A DNA stretch of 64,000 bases from Bacteroidota bacterium (lineage in GTDB: Bacteria; Bacteroidota; Bacteroidia; Chitinophagales; Chitinophagaceae), in NCBI GenBank assembly GCA_029558715.1, contig JAKQEA010000190.1, positions 1 through 64,000 of the forward strand, read 5' to 3'. Position numbers and translations under genes: made by a program. The notes beneath the pieces are model-generated. The model saw nothing but the letters and a program-made list of their open reading frames with translations, was not told where the DNA came from and searched no databases. Below, in pieces: positions 8,948 through 17,800 of this stretch. The stretch's first letter is position 1. Each line of letters begins with the position of its first letter.

Positions 8948-10264
8948 TTACCATTCCAGTTTCCGGGAGAAATACATGATGATGCCCAATGCCACAAATA
9001 AACCTATACTGCCCATCAGTAATGCATAATCCTGCAATTGAATAATACTGAATATATAACTGTACACTACAACCAGTACAAAGCTGATAAACAGGGCCAG
9101 TTTTGATGATTTTAATATGCTGCCCACATACCAGCTCACCAGTCCGATAGTAGCGGCACCTGCGATAAGATAAGCCAGGTTGAACCCGGTATACTCAGAA
9201 ACAGATAAGAGCAACGTATAAAATAATACCAGGGCTAATCCGGCAAGACCATATTGAACGAGGTGCAATGATTTTTTGTAAATAGTTTCTACCAAAAAAA
9301 ATGCAGCAAAAGTGAGCATTATACAGAGCAATGCATACTTAACCGAACGTCCGGTTTTATCATAACTATCAACCGGTATCAACAGATCTGCTCCAACCTG
9401 CGAAGAAGAGAAATTGTAAACGGTATTTTTCCAGACCTGTGGTATAGATCGGTTCATATATTTCCATGTAGCAGTGAATCCACTGTCCTTAACTGTCCTT
9501 GTATCGGGTAATCGTATACCCGTAAAACCAGGATCGGGCCAGGCAGACCGCATTTCAATTTTATTTTCCCGGGCCGCCGCAGCAAATAATAATTGCTCAG
9601 ATCCGTTGAGTGAAAATTTGATAGTAAATGATCCGCCGGCACCAGTTGTTTCCGGTAATAATGAAACAGGAGCAATAAAGGCTTCTTCCATTGGAGTTTG
9701 ACCCGCAGCCTGTGGCATAAATACAATATCGCTGTCGTTCCAGTTCAGATGAATATCTTCGTTAATACCCTTTAACTGATCCTGCACCTTAAAAAATAGC
9801 AGCGATTCATTCCATAAAATATTTTCTGCCGGTATATTTAATTTCTCCCATGGAATGCTGTTGAATTTCCCCGACAGGCTGATATCTGTTTTGTAAACCG
9901 CTACTTCATAGATGCCTCTTTTTCTTTTCTCAGGAAATACAGTTGATTGTATGTCGAGTTTATCTGCCATGAAATAAGCATTTGCTTTCTCCCATTGCTG
10001 ATTGCCCTTTTCATCTATTACCGCAACCTTATATGGCAATAACAGTATTGGCCCGGTCACTATTTGTTTACCAGCCCATTTACTGCTGATATCAGTAATA
10101 GCTTCTTTTTGCCTGCTTTCTCTTTCCTTTACCACACCCATTATAAAATAAGTAGGTATCCAGAGTACCATCGCCATTAAAAAAATGACAACACATTTGA
10201 GAAATAATTTCCCTTTATCCCACAGCGGGGATGATCCTTTAATTGTTTCAAAGGTTTCCATCAT
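8948..10264 (-). CDS. creD: Cell envelope integrity inner-membrane protein CreD
   Basis: The 438-residue product has an N-terminal membrane helix (about 20-42), a large periplasmic domain with the conserved opening KERESRQKEAITDISSKW and GPILLLPY, and a C-terminal block of five to six helices from about residue 310. This is the CreD family layout. In enterobacteria CreD belongs to the CreBC regulon and affects envelope stability and sensitivity to colicins and beta-lactams. Here no CreBC two-component system is adjacent; a winged-helix regulator lies upstream instead. The gene overlaps the preceding small membrane gene by 17 bases. Confidence 0.92.
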   Translation of the reverse strand: MMETFETIKGSSPLWDKGKLFLKCVVIFLMAMVLWIPTYFIMGVVKERESRQKEAITDISSKWAGKQIVTGPILLLPYKVAVIDEKGNQQWEKANAYFMADKLDIQSTVFPEKRKRGIYEVAVYKTDISLSGKFNSIPWEKLNIPAENILWNESLLFFKVQDQLKGINEDIHLNWNDSDIVFMPQAAGQTPMEEAFIAPVSLLPETTGAGGSFTIKFSLNGSEQLLFAAAARENKIEMRSAWPDPGFTGIRLPDTRTVKDSGFTATWKYMNRSIPQVWKNTVYNFSSSQVGADLLIPVDSYDKTGRSVKYALLCIMLTFAAFFLVETIYKKSLHLVQYGLAGLALVLFYTLLLSVSEYTGFNLAYLIAGAATIGLVSWYVGSILKSSKLALFISFVLVVVYSYIFSIIQLQDYALLMGSIGLFVALGIIMYFSRKLEW

Positions 10265-10685
10265 TGATTGTTTTATGAATTAAAAAGAAAAATTGTTTTG
10301 CCCTGAAAGCAATGGCCACTATTGCAGCGAGATAAGCAGGCCAGAAGTATAGTAGTGTCTCAAGATTAAGTATTTCGTCAGCAAAAAAAAGTAACAGCAA
10401 GATTAAGTTCATCACAATGGAAGCAACAGCTGCCAGTATCCATAAAAAGAATTTTTCGGAAGATGCAAATCCGGATGTTGTGATACAAAAAAGCAATGCC
10501 CAGGCAATTAAAAAAGAAGGTGATCCTGCCAGCATTATAAAAAACAGGGTTGAAAATAAATCAGGGGCAAACCACCCTGCCTGTCCATATAAAGCAGAAG
10601 AAAAAAACGTATAACCAGTAAGGCCAATCACTAACAGCAGTATTGATACTGTCCATGTATAAAAAGTGTGAAGAAAGAAATTCAT
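10248..10685 (-). CDS. Small four-helix membrane protein of the creD operon
   Basis: The 145-residue product consists almost entirely of hydrophobic segments, consistent with four membrane helices, and ends in a short charged tail. I do not recognise a named family. It overlaps creD by 17 bases and shares one base with the upstream gene, so it is certainly part of the same transcript. Proteins of this type often accompany creD in Bacteroidota, but no function can be read from the sequence. Confidence 0.75.
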   Translation of the reverse strand: MNFFLHTFYTWTVSILLLVIGLTGYTFFSSALYGQAGWFAPDLFSTLFFIMLAGSPSFLIAWALLFCITTSGFASSEKFFLWILAAVASIVMNLILLLLFFADEILNLETLLYFWPAYLAAIVAIAFRAKQFFFLIHKTINDGNL

Positions 10686-11167
10686 CAGTAATAAGTTTGA
10701 TCGTTTGAAGATTCAATAGCATTTATTTTCCTGAGACAGATCCCAAGAGGTAGCAAACCGATGATACCAAAAGAACAATCAATCAGTCGCCACCAGAGGG
10801 GTATTTCCCTGAAATGACCAGCAACAAGGGCAAAAGGAATGATCAGCAGGCAGGCAATCATTCCAAACTCAACCACCCATTTATTTCGAACCGGGTTTTG
10901 TAAAGGACCGATAAATAATATAGCCAGAACAATATGAGCGAAGGCCAGCCAGTCGTAGCCGTAAGCCAGAAACGGATACTCTTTATTAGTATTCATTAAT
11001 CCCTGGTATACTTTATCAAGCCAGTCACCCACAACTGAGCCGGCGGGAAATAGCCTCGTTACAAAAGAAAGTTCTGTTTCTGCAGGAATAGCTGTAGCTC
11101 CGCTCAGGATAAGAATAATTATAAAAAGGATAATCCATCGTCTTATTACTCTTATTTGTTTTTTCAT
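10685..11167 (-). CDS. Membrane protein, first gene of the creD operon
   Basis: The 160-residue product begins MKKQIRVIRRWIILFIIIL and has about four membrane helices; the motif YGYDWLAFAHIVLAILFIGP lies in the middle. The ATG at 11167 is chosen over one at 11191 because the latter lies inside the operator palindrome. The family is not recognised. It heads the unit running through the small membrane gene, creD, the ferritin-like gene, dgkA and the DUF1361 gene, and is preceded by the palindrome at 11178-11194, so it is probably controlled by the winged-helix regulator encoded just upstream. Confidence 0.75.
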   Translation of the reverse strand: MKKQIRVIRRWIILFIIILILSGATAIPAETELSFVTRLFPAGSVVGDWLDKVYQGLMNTNKEYPFLAYGYDWLAFAHIVLAILFIGPLQNPVRNKWVVEFGMIACLLIIPFALVAGHFREIPLWWRLIDCSFGIIGLLPLGICLRKINAIESSNDQTYY

Positions 11168-11177
11168 TTTGAAAAGT

Positions 11178-11194
11178 ACTTTGTATTTCAAAGT
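11178..11194 (-). promoter_or_regulatory. Operator palindrome upstream of the creD operon
   Basis: ACTTTG-TATTT-CAAAGT is a perfect 6+6 inverted repeat with a 5-base centre, starting 10 bases upstream of the ATG at 11167. The same palindrome, within a longer shared block AAAAGTACTTTG-N5-CAAAGT, occurs before the regulator's own unit at 12195-12211. On the minus strand TCACTTTG resembles a -7 element with one mismatch, so binding here would block RNA polymerase. Confidence 0.7.
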
Positions 11195-11211
11195 GAAAGT
11201 ATAAAAAAAAA

Positions 11212-11511
11212 TTACTTCACTCCTTTGATCATATTTTCCAATGCTGTTATGTGATCTGTAAATGCCTTTTCTCCTGACTTGGTAACTGAATAAGTGGTAT
11301 TAGTCTTTTTACCAATGAAGCCTTTGTGCACTTTAATAAACCCATTTTCCTCCAAGTTCACCAGGTGCGTTGCCAGGTTACCATCTGTAACCTCAAGCAT
11401 TTCTTTCAGATCATTAAAATTCACTTCCTCATTCACCATCAAAACACTCATTACCCCAAGGCGAATGCGGCTTTCAAAAACTTTATTTAACCCAGTTATA
11501 GGATTCTTCAT
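11212..11511 (-). CDS. Winged-helix transcriptional regulator (HTH_34/ArsR-MarR-like)
   Basis: This is a compact 99-residue regulator. An N-terminal segment (NKVFESRIRLGVMSVLMV) is followed by helix-turn-helix EEVNFNDLKEMLEVTDGNLATHLVNLEENGFI and the wing KGFIGKKTNTTYSVTKSGEKAF, the standard pattern of the winged-helix DNA-binding family PF13601. It has no ligand-binding extension. Such regulators sit next to creD and membrane genes in many Bacteroidota. The gene follows the membrane gene 11545-12186 with a 33-base gap and probably represses both its own unit and the creD operon through the two identical palindromes. Confidence 0.88.
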   Translation of the reverse strand: MKNPITGLNKVFESRIRLGVMSVLMVNEEVNFNDLKEMLEVTDGNLATHLVNLEENGFIKVHKGFIGKKTNTTYSVTKSGEKAFTDHITALENMIKGVK

Positions 11512-11544
11512 ACATTTTTTCTCCTGACCGAACTGCTCCGGTTC

Positions 11545-12186
11545 TTACTTTCTTTCATATTTTGCCCACATACTGATTCCATAGACTATATGCAAAATAC
11601 CAAAACCAACGGCCCAAAACCACAGGCCGTAGCCAATAAACAACATGTTAATCAACCCTAATACAATTTCGCAATAACCCAGGTACCTTATCTCTGATAA
11701 AGTATACTTACTGGCATTGACAAGTGCCAGCCCATAAAAAATTAAACTGGCCGGAGCAACAAATGCCCATACATCATATCGCAGCATTCCAACAATAAAT
11801 GCTCCTCCTGTTGCCAAAGGTACCAGCATATTCCAGGCAAGCCGTTTTGATGTATGATCCCACAATGGCAAACCTTGTTTGTTTGCCTTGCGCCAGGTAA
11901 AATAATAGGACGAAGCAAATGCCACAACAAAAACGGATGCAGCAACAACCAGCAATTTGATCTTTAACCGGCTGAAATCATCCCCGGAGAAAAAACCACT
12001 ACTGTTATAATCACCATAATAATTATCAAGGATGCTATACGAAATAAATGCTCCTGTCAATGCACATACTCCCGCAGCTACCCCGCTTAATCCGCTCAGA
12101 GAAATAAAACGGCTCGACCGCTCCATAATACGGCGTATGTCTTTTAAGTCCTGTAAAGAATCGGTTTGCTGGTTTGGCTCATGCAT
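11545..12186 (-). CDS. Membrane protein co-transcribed with the winged-helix regulator
   Basis: The 213-residue product begins MHEPNQQTDSLQDLKDIRRIMERSSRFISLSG and then has about six hydrophobic helices. The soluble start with a DLKDIRRIMERSSRF motif is a pattern seen in Bacteroidota membrane proteins encoded beside PadR/ArsR-like regulators. The ATG at 12186 is preferred to the one at 12270 because the latter lies upstream of the operator and candidate promoter. The function is unknown; the pairing suggests that it senses or modulates the signal for the adjacent regulator, which is inference only. Confidence 0.75.
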   Translation of the reverse strand: MHEPNQQTDSLQDLKDIRRIMERSSRFISLSGLSGVAAGVCALTGAFISYSILDNYYGDYNSSGFFSGDDFSRLKIKLLVVAASVFVVAFASSYYFTWRKANKQGLPLWDHTSKRLAWNMLVPLATGGAFIVGMLRYDVWAFVAPASLIFYGLALVNASKYTLSEIRYLGYCEIVLGLINMLFIGYGLWFWAVGFGILHIVYGISMWAKYERK

Positions 12187-12194
12187 AAAAAAGT

Positions 12195-12211
12195 ACTTTG
12201 AATCACAAAGT
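12195..12211 (-). promoter_or_regulatory. Operator palindrome of the regulator unit
   Basis: ACTTTG-AATCA-CAAAGT is identical in both half-sites and spacing to the element at 11178-11194, and lies 8 bases upstream of the ATG at 12186. One half-site overlaps a minus-strand TTACTTTG, which is one base off the -7 consensus TAnnTTTG. A TTTG lies 20 bases further upstream, at 12234-12237, as a -33 element. This geometry fits autorepression. Confidence 0.7.
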
Positions 12212-12237
12212 AAATAAGCCTTATCCATATCTCCAAA
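12206..12237 (-). promoter_or_regulatory. Candidate promoter of the membrane protein/regulator unit
   Basis: On the minus strand TTTG (12234-12237) and TTACTTTG (12206-12213) are separated by 20 bases, close to the Bacteroidota -33/-7 arrangement. The -7 box shares bases with the operator. A start site near 12200 would give a very short leader before the ATG at 12186. Confidence 0.45.
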
Positions 12238-12314
12238 TACTTTTTTAGCCAAGGTACCTTTTCCAAACAATTTAACATTCGCAAAATATTATCCGGTTGT
12301 ATTTTTACCAATCG

Positions 12315-14798
12315 ATGTTCCGTCCTAAACAAAACCTGCTTCTTCTCCTCTTAGTCCTGCTGATCACGGGATTACCTGTCCTGTCCCAAACCAAAAAGGT
12401 TACAGGAACAGTAAAAGATGCACATAGTGAAGAGCCAATACCTTTTGCATCAGTTAGTTTTAAGAATACCACAGTGGGCAAACGGACAGACTCAGCAGGT
12501 GTTTTTTCCTTCTACCTGGCCAAATGGCCTTCCGATACACTCGAAATTTCCTGTGTGGGTTATCAGCCCTTTCGTTTAGTCCTTGTATTTGGTAAAGACT
12601 CAATCCATACAAATATCATGATGGAAAGAGGCACTTTCAACGAAGGTGCTCAGTTGAAAGTAAAAGTGAACAAAGGGCTGTTGGTGTGGCGAAAAATTGT
12701 CCAAAACAAGCCATTCAATGATCGTTACCGGTTCGATAATTTCTCCTACGAGTTATATAACAAATTAGAGCTGGATCTGAAAAATATCAATTTTGAAAAA
12801 TTTGGCAAATTCAAACCATTAAAACCTGTCAGCGAACTTATCAACGAAAATATTGATACCACTGAAGGCATAAAATACCTGCCCACTTACCTGGCAGAAG
12901 CCCTCTCCGATTACTTTTATCAGAAATCTCCAAAAAAAAGAAGAGAGATAATCAAAGCTGCTAATACTAACGGTATAAAAAATGAAAGTGCCTTAAAAAT
13001 GCTGGGAGGTATGGACCAGGTGGTGAATGTGTACAATAACTTTATCCCTGTTTTTGACAAGCAATTTGTAAGCCCGATCAGTGACAATGGTGATTACTAT
13101 TATAATTACCGGGTAACAGATACACAGGTTATTGCCAACAACCGCTACTACCATCTTGTATTCACTCCGAGAAGAAAAGGCGGAGATACATTTGAAGGAG
13201 ATTGCTGGGTGCATGTTGGCTCTTTCGCTATTCAACGAATGAACCTACGGCTTGGCAAAGAAGCCAATGTAAATTTTGTGGAGAATCTCAGCCTGATACA
13301 GGAATACAAAATGATCAATGACACTACCTGGTTCCTGTCTAAAGACAAATTTGTGGCAGATGTGTCGCCGATAGGTAAAGATCGTCCCGGCTTTATTGGT
13401 CGTAAAACGACAACTTATCAGAATATTGTAGTAAATGATTCTTCCGTACTTAGAGAATTAAACAAAAATAAAATACTCGAAGAGATCATTACTCTTCCAA
13501 ACGCAGCTGAGCAAAAAAAAGAATTCTGGGAAGGAGCAAGACATGAGCCCCTCAGCAAAACAGAAAGTGGTATCATTAAAATGATAGACACACTTACAAA
13601 TGCTCCGGTTTTCCAGCGATTCACTAAGACAATGGCATTTATAGGAACGGGCTATAAAGACATCGGTAATTTCCAAATCGGTCCCTGGATGAATTGGATT
13701 ACCTCGAACGGCTGGGAAGGTTTCCGTATGAGGTTTGACCTTGGTACAAACAAACTTTTTGATAAAAAGATCAAGCTGCATACCTACCTGGCTTATGGAT
13801 TTGGCGACAGAAAACTAAAAGGGATGGGAGAAATATTTTATCTCCCGAAAAAAGATCCCCGTATGTTTCTGTATGCTTCTTTTACCAATGACCTTGACTG
13901 GGGCCAGAACTACTATGGCGAAGTATCACAGGATAATATATTCGCCCTGGCAGTTAGAAAAAAAGGCATCCCGGTTAAAAATATTAAAGTAAATGAAAAA
14001 CGTTTTGAGTTTTACAAAGAAACATTTAAGTGGATGTCAAATAAACTGACTATTATACATAAATCCACTTTACCCCTCCGGAATCTTGTACCTATTGACT
14101 CTTTCAGGGCAACTGCCAGTGGTGATCCTCTTACAACTTTTGAAGTATCCTTCCGGCTTCGCTTTGCTTTTTTAGAAAGATTCCTGGAAAGTCATTTTTA
14201 TCGTACCAGCCTGGGGAGTATATACCCCATCGGTGAGATCAATATTACCCGGGGTTTCCCCGGAGTGCTGAAAAGCAGTTATAGTTATACAAAGATCTCC
14301 GGTAGTATCTCTGATAACATTAAAGTACCTCCGTTTGGTAATATCTCCTGGTATATATTTGGCGGAAAAACATTTGGCACACTGCCTTATACTTTACTGG
14401 ATATTGCGCCGGGAAACGAATTGTACTATTATAATAAGTATGCATTCAATATGATGAACCGGTGGGAATTCATTCATGATAGTTATGCCGGCCTGAACTT
14501 TGAACATAATATTGGTAACGGTATTTTTCGTCTTTTCCCTAAACTTCGTCTGCGCCAATTCTGGACAGCCAAGACACTATGGGGCAGTTTATCAACTGCT
14601 AATAAAGCACTGAACTTTAAACAGGGTCATACTTTCCAATCACTTGATGGAAAAACTTACCTCGAATTAGGTACTGGTGTTGATAATATCTTCAAAGTCT
14701 TCAGAATAGATTTTATATGGCGGGTATTACCTTCCACTTTACCTAAAGAAGAGGACAGGGCTTTTGGTATTTTTGGAAGTTTCCGCCTTGCATTTTAG
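12315..14798 (+). CDS. DUF5686 family outer-membrane protein with carboxypeptidase-regulatory-like domain
   Basis: The 827-residue product has a signal peptide (MFRPKQNLLLLLLVLLITGL). Residues about 30-110 form a CarboxypepD_reg-like beta-sandwich (KKVTGTVKDAHSEEPIPFASV, then DSAGVFSF). The long remainder is of the DUF5686 type and ends in beta-rich segments with a terminal aromatic residue (GSFRLAF), as expected for an outer-membrane barrel. The family is common in Bacteroidota and its function is unknown; it is not a full TonB receptor, since no plug domain is seen. The ATG at 12315 fits the signal peptide better than the TTG six codons earlier. Confidence 0.85.
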   Translation: MFRPKQNLLLLLLVLLITGLPVLSQTKKVTGTVKDAHSEEPIPFASVSFKNTTVGKRTDSAGVFSFYLAKWPSDTLEISCVGYQPFRLVLVFGKDSIHTNIMMERGTFNEGAQLKVKVNKGLLVWRKIVQNKPFNDRYRFDNFSYELYNKLELDLKNINFEKFGKFKPLKPVSELINENIDTTEGIKYLPTYLAEALSDYFYQKSPKKRREIIKAANTNGIKNESALKMLGGMDQVVNVYNNFIPVFDKQFVSPISDNGDYYYNYRVTDTQVIANNRYYHLVFTPRRKGGDTFEGDCWVHVGSFAIQRMNLRLGKEANVNFVENLSLIQEYKMINDTTWFLSKDKFVADVSPIGKDRPGFIGRKTTTYQNIVVNDSSVLRELNKNKILEEIITLPNAAEQKKEFWEGARHEPLSKTESGIIKMIDTLTNAPVFQRFTKTMAFIGTGYKDIGNFQIGPWMNWITSNGWEGFRMRFDLGTNKLFDKKIKLHTYLAYGFGDRKLKGMGEIFYLPKKDPRMFLYASFTNDLDWGQNYYGEVSQDNIFALAVRKKGIPVKNIKVNEKRFEFYKETFKWMSNKLTIIHKSTLPLRNLVPIDSFRATASGDPLTTFEVSFRLRFAFLERFLESHFYRTSLGSIYPIGEINITRGFPGVLKSSYSYTKISGSISDNIKVPPFGNISWYIFGGKTFGTLPYTLLDIAPGNELYYYNKYAFNMMNRWEFIHDSYAGLNFEHNIGNGIFRLFPKLRLRQFWTAKTLWGSLSTANKALNFKQGHTFQSLDGKTYLELGTGVDNIFKVFRIDFIWRVLPSTLPKEEDRAFGIFGSFRLAF

Positions 14799-14806
14799 TA
14801 CTCAGC

Positions 14807-17800
14807 TTACTTAGACTTCTTTTTTATGTACTCCTCCCCTTTTATGAGCAATTCTTTAAATTGCTTATCTAGAGCCTTTTTACTGAACTCTTCATCATAA
14901 TAGATATCTGTACCGTCATTATTGGTTTCTAAATTCTTTGCCTCCAGCGAATAAGGTCCTGCAATACCCAAATGGGCTTCCTCTTCCTTCCCATCCTCAT
15001 CATTAAATCCCAACCTGAAAAGAAAAAAACGTTTCTTTTGACCGTCAAATATGGCTTCTTTTTCTCCAAGGTATTCAATCGTTGAAGGGGAATAGTCTTC
15101 ATCGCCGAATTGATACATCTCACTTTCAGCAAAATACTTTTGTGCCAGGTATTTCGATGTGAAAAAAGACTCTTTCTTAATCCTTTTGAGCCCCTCATAT
15201 AAATCAAGCCTGTATTCTTTATCTGCAGCTACTTTTTCAATTTCCCTGGCATCAACCTGTTGATCATTCTTTAACAGACAGGTTACAGCCGTTTTCTTTA
15301 GAAAAATATCCGGGTGAGCAGCATATCTCTGTAGCATTTTGTTAGACTCAGTTGTATTAAGTTCGCCCAGCAAATGAAGCAGGCTTTCATAAGGCCAGGT
15401 CCATATATCCTCTCCTTTCAATGTTTGACCAACCAGTAGTGTATCTGCAATAAAAAGAATATCCTTTTCATAAGGTTTTATTATAGAAGGTTCAACAGTA
15501 TTGCTATCAAGTAAGGTGGAAGTATAATTAGCAACATCCTCCCAGAAATCACCATTTTTTAATAACACCAGGATATCAGGATATAATATTCTGGCAAGAT
15601 CCAATGAATCTGTAATACCATAACCAATAGAACTTCTGTTGCCCAGGTTAGTTGGTGTCTTTTTTACAAACAGATCTTTTAATGTGGCATAAGAGTAAGT
15701 AGTCTTATAGTCCACCAACAGGTTCAACATAGCCAGTTTATCACTTCCCCTGTCACCCAGTTTTTCATAATTATCTTTTATAAAATCAATCGTGCTGCTA
15801 TCGGATAAACCATCGAATACATTGATCAGTTTATTTCTCACTGAACCGTAGTATAAGGTATCATCAGGATAAGACGCCAGGAAAGCCTTGTGTAAAACCG
15901 GAAGATCCGCCTTTACAAAAGACACTTTGTCCAGCATATACTTTGCATTTTCTGCGGTGGCCGAGTCTTTGGACTGAAGCGCTTCGAGCAATTGTTTTGC
16001 TTTGCTGGTAAAAATTGTTGGTTTCTGCTGATCGTTCCTGATGCTGAATCTGCTGAAGAAATCGTTATGTCTTGTATCATTAACATGCTGGGAAGGCACA
16101 AATGTTATTAAGGTGTACAATGTATCTCCATGAAGGAGATATCTCATTCGCTTTAAGTTATTACTTCCCGGAGATTGCACTACCTGCTCTACTCCTGCTA
16201 TATTCCCATTTCTTACGTTAATATAACTAAGAACAGAATCACTATATCCTTTTGCTTCATTCGCTTTTGCTTTATAAAAACTGGTGTCAGCTTCTGCCCA
16301 ATAAAATGCAGGTAATTTATCTTTTACAACTTCATAAGAAATGGCTTCATTTGCGTTGTAGCTGGTATAATGGACCCTTGTACTGTCATCTTCATCTCCT
16401 TCTTCCTTTTTTGCCCGCTCAAATTTTGCAGGAGCCCAACCGCTGAAAGTATTATCATCCGCTGATTGCAGCGTATAATTAACAGGTTTATAATCGGTAA
16501 GCTTAAGGGAATTAAAAAAATAATCAGGACCACTATCTTCTTTCAGTGATTTGTGCCCCAATACCATCAGGGAATATACCCGGTTACCCCTTACAACATT
16601 CATTGTTCTATAGAATAATGATTCTTCATCCGATTCAGCATCAAATCTCATTGAAGGATATCCATTATGTAACCCTGTTTCTTCTCTTAGCTTTGTTATT
16701 TTATCTTTTAGCAGGTTCTCTTTAAACAACTCAAAAAAAGACGAATCGCCATCAAGAAAGTGGCCTGCATTAATATCTCGCACCTGGAAAAGATAATAGA
16801 GGCCTGCCGCAAGATCAGTGCAGTCAAAAACGGAAAAGGTCCAACCCGATCCCTCTGCCTGTTTTTCAAAGCTTTTATTCCTTTTAGGTGTAGAAGGCAA
16901 CAGTACTGACACTGCTTTTTCCGGAAGAGAAAACTCTTTCCAGTTGCTATGCTTTGTTCCCGTTTGTGTTTTACCGGTTTTGAATGAGTAAAAGAATTTA
17001 TCAGCATCTGACGTATTCAACTTATTCTTATTATCACCTCCCATCATCAGGAAGAAAGCTGTATTTCCTTTTTTCAATACCTGTACCCGGAAGTTCACCG
17101 ATGGCGCTGTTACTATACCTTCCACACCTTTTATATCGTTCCTGTCTACTTTCCGGGTGCTTTCCAGCCTGCCGGTTCTGCTCATTGATTTTGTCATCTC
17201 TTTCAATGCATCAGCCAGTTTATCATCTTCATACTGTGCAATGGTATGCCCGGTCATATAATAGGTCATGGTAGTGATATCTACAAAGACCTTCATCTTC
17301 ACCAACTCTCCAAATAAATTATACTCAGAAGGAATACCCGGCATATCGATAGAATACAAACTATCTGCCTGGCCCACCTCATACCAGGAAGCCGAGGGCA
17401 ATTTTTCAGCATACTTTTCTGCCGCCATTGTATTACCCGAAATAACAGGTGTGACCGTATATCCTTTGTTTCGCAATAATTTTATTACACCGGAATCTCC
17501 CGGTAGGTGTGCAGCCCCGACAGCATAGAACATACTTCTTATGTGACTCAAACTATCAATGCTTCTTGACATTTTGAGATTTCTATTGTTAAATACAATA
17601 GTTTTTGCTTTTGCAGAACCATACCTTTCCAGGTAATCCTCTATACGGTTCATATCCTGCGCCAGGTAAATTTTGATCATATTTTCTAATGAAAACATCA
17701 TCTTATCCTCTGGCAGTTTCATTTCTTCTTCCTCATCAATGTCTTTTCCTAATTCATCCCTGATGTTCAGCTGATCTTTCACTTCCTCCACGGCTCCCAG

